A DNA stretch of 6,838 nucleotides from Treponema sp. GTDB taxonomy: Bacteria; Spirochaetota; Spirochaetia; Treponematales; Breznakiellaceae. The stretch lies in assembly GCA_031284385.1 (NCBI GenBank), contig JAISZZ010000047.1:1-6838 (forward strand). The letters run 5' to 3'. This document shows positions 6,521-6,838 of this stretch, piece after piece. The position numbers were made by a program, and so were the translations under genes. The first letter of the stretch is position 1; each line of letters starts with the position of its first letter. The notes under the pieces were generated by a model, which saw only the letters and a list, made by a program, of their open reading frames with translations, did not search any database and was not told where the DNA came from.

Positions 6521-6626
6521 AGAATCATTGAAGACCTGGCAAACATCAGGGACAACAACTGACAACATACCCGCGTATTTAAACCCGCTATCAGCCGCGT
6601 ATGCCAAGCGCTGTTTTCGGCCCCTA
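6521..6626. other. Intergenic stretch with no recognised feature
   Basis: This lies between the GC-rich block and the inferred end of the insertion sequence. A plus-strand frame open from 6380 ends here at TGA 6560-6562, but it has no ATG. Its only in-frame alternative start, GTG at 6482, lacks a ribosome binding site. I see no RNA gene, terminator or repeat. Confidence 0.4.
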
Positions 6627-6678
6627 GGCACTGTTAGCAAAGCTAGACAAAACTGGCAAAGGAGGATAAAAAGGATAA

Positions 6679-6684
6679 GGGAGG
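6679..6684 (+). promoter_or_regulatory. Ribosome binding site of the transposase
   Basis: GGGAGG lies nine bases before ATG 6694. It belongs to the last of three similar GGATAA-containing units (6661-6669, 6671-6678, 6680-6688), so two further purine-rich copies sit just upstream. Confidence 0.6.
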
Positions 6685-6693
6685 ATAAGAAAG

Positions 6694-6838
6694 ATGGAGA
6701 GGGAAGAGCGGCTATACCCACTAAGCGAAGAGAAGTTCACGGAACTGGTGTTGCCCCTTATACAGGCAAGTTATCGTGGAAAAGGGCGTCCGCCTGAAGT
6801 TTCCCATTACAAAGCGTTTTGCGGCATTCTGTATGTCC
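6694..6838 (+). CDS. IS5-family transposase, N-terminal fragment (3' end beyond window)
   Basis: Forty-eight codons are visible before the window ends. The peptide begins MEREERLYPLSEEKF and continues through a GKGRPP motif (residues 29-34) to FCGILYV (42-48). The order YPLSxEKF, hydrophobic ELVLPLI, G-x-GRPP and GILYV is that of the small DUF4096-type domain at the N-terminus of many IS5-family (IS427-like) transposases. That domain precedes the DDE catalytic domain, which is not in the window, so activity cannot be judged. Many relatives are split into two overlapping frames joined by a programmed frameshift; whether this one is cannot be seen here. The start is supported by GGGAGG nine bases upstream. 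It points away from the GH13 gene. Confidence 0.85.
   Translation, partial: MEREERLYPLSEEKFTELVLPLIQASYRGKGRPPEVSHYKAFCGILYV

Larger units (their letters stand above)
6627..6838 (+). mobile_element. Left part of an IS5-family insertion sequence (continues past right edge)
   Basis: The transposase start at 6694 shows that an insertion sequence occupies the right edge. Its left end is inferred to be at about 6627, where GGCACTGTTAGCAAA begins right after CCCCTAG, 67 bases before the transposase. A CTAG or TA at this junction would suit the short TA-containing targets of some IS5 subgroups. The right end, the other terminal repeat and the target duplication are outside the window, so the boundary is provisional. 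Confidence 0.55.

Noticed and set aside
6380..6562. Start-less 60-codon plus-strand open stretch ending at TGA 6560
   Set aside because: There is no ATG in frame, the only GTG (6482) has no ribosome binding site, and the upstream stop at 6377 limits it. It may be a gene relic but cannot be supported.
6301..6626. Group II intron, retron RNA or CRISPR array
   Set aside because: No reverse transcriptase, no evenly spaced identical direct repeats and no recognisable domain V or msr/msd layout are visible. Inverted repeats alone are not enough.
6365..6721. 118-codon minus-strand frame across the GC-rich block and IS end
   Set aside because: It spans the inferred IS boundary, runs antisense to the transposase start, covers the inverted repeats and has no family resemblance. 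It could be called a hypothetical protein by automated tools, but I see no support.
6528..6797. 89-codon plus-strand frame overlapping the transposase start
   Set aside because: The overlapping frame from 6694 carries the recognisable IS5-type N-terminus and a proper ribosome binding site; this one has neither.

Overview
This window looks like a chromosomal piece from a spirochaete, most likely a Treponema-type organism. The main clues are an OmpA-family protein whose peptidoglycan-binding loop has a form I associate with spirochaetes, a very long GH13 protein ending in a Lys/Ala-rich tail, and moderate base composition with AT-rich intergenic DNA. The assignment is inference: there is no rRNA or other phylogenetic marker here.

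Layout. Positions 1-1077 (minus) hold most of an aldo/keto reductase with C-terminal iron-sulfur cysteine motifs; its last residues lie beyond the left edge. It diverges, across only 49 bases, from an exported OmpA-domain protein at 1127-2404 (plus). That gene converges with a 1236-residue alpha-amylase-superfamily (GH13) protein at 2461-6171 (minus). The two stop codons flank a 12-bp perfect hairpin that probably ends transcription for one or both genes.

The last ~670 bases (6172-6838) are accessory in character. They run from an AT-rich leader of the GH13 gene (about 30% GC by hand count, with a loose AATC repeat), into a sharply bounded GC-rich block (about 64% GC, 6301-6520) packed with inverted repeats and no convincing gene. 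An uncharacterised stretch follows, and then the left end and first 48 codons of an IS5-type transposase that runs off the right edge.

How the genes relate. The three chromosomal genes do not form an operon; they are divergent and then convergent, so no shared pathway can be inferred. The GH13 protein is probably a cytoplasmic alpha-glucan enzyme. The OmpA protein is probably periplasmic or envelope-attached. The reductase is a cytoplasmic redox enzyme of unknown substrate. The least explained items are the GH13 protein (unusual region IV, two large unassigned helical extensions, basic tail) and the GC-rich structured block beside the IS element.
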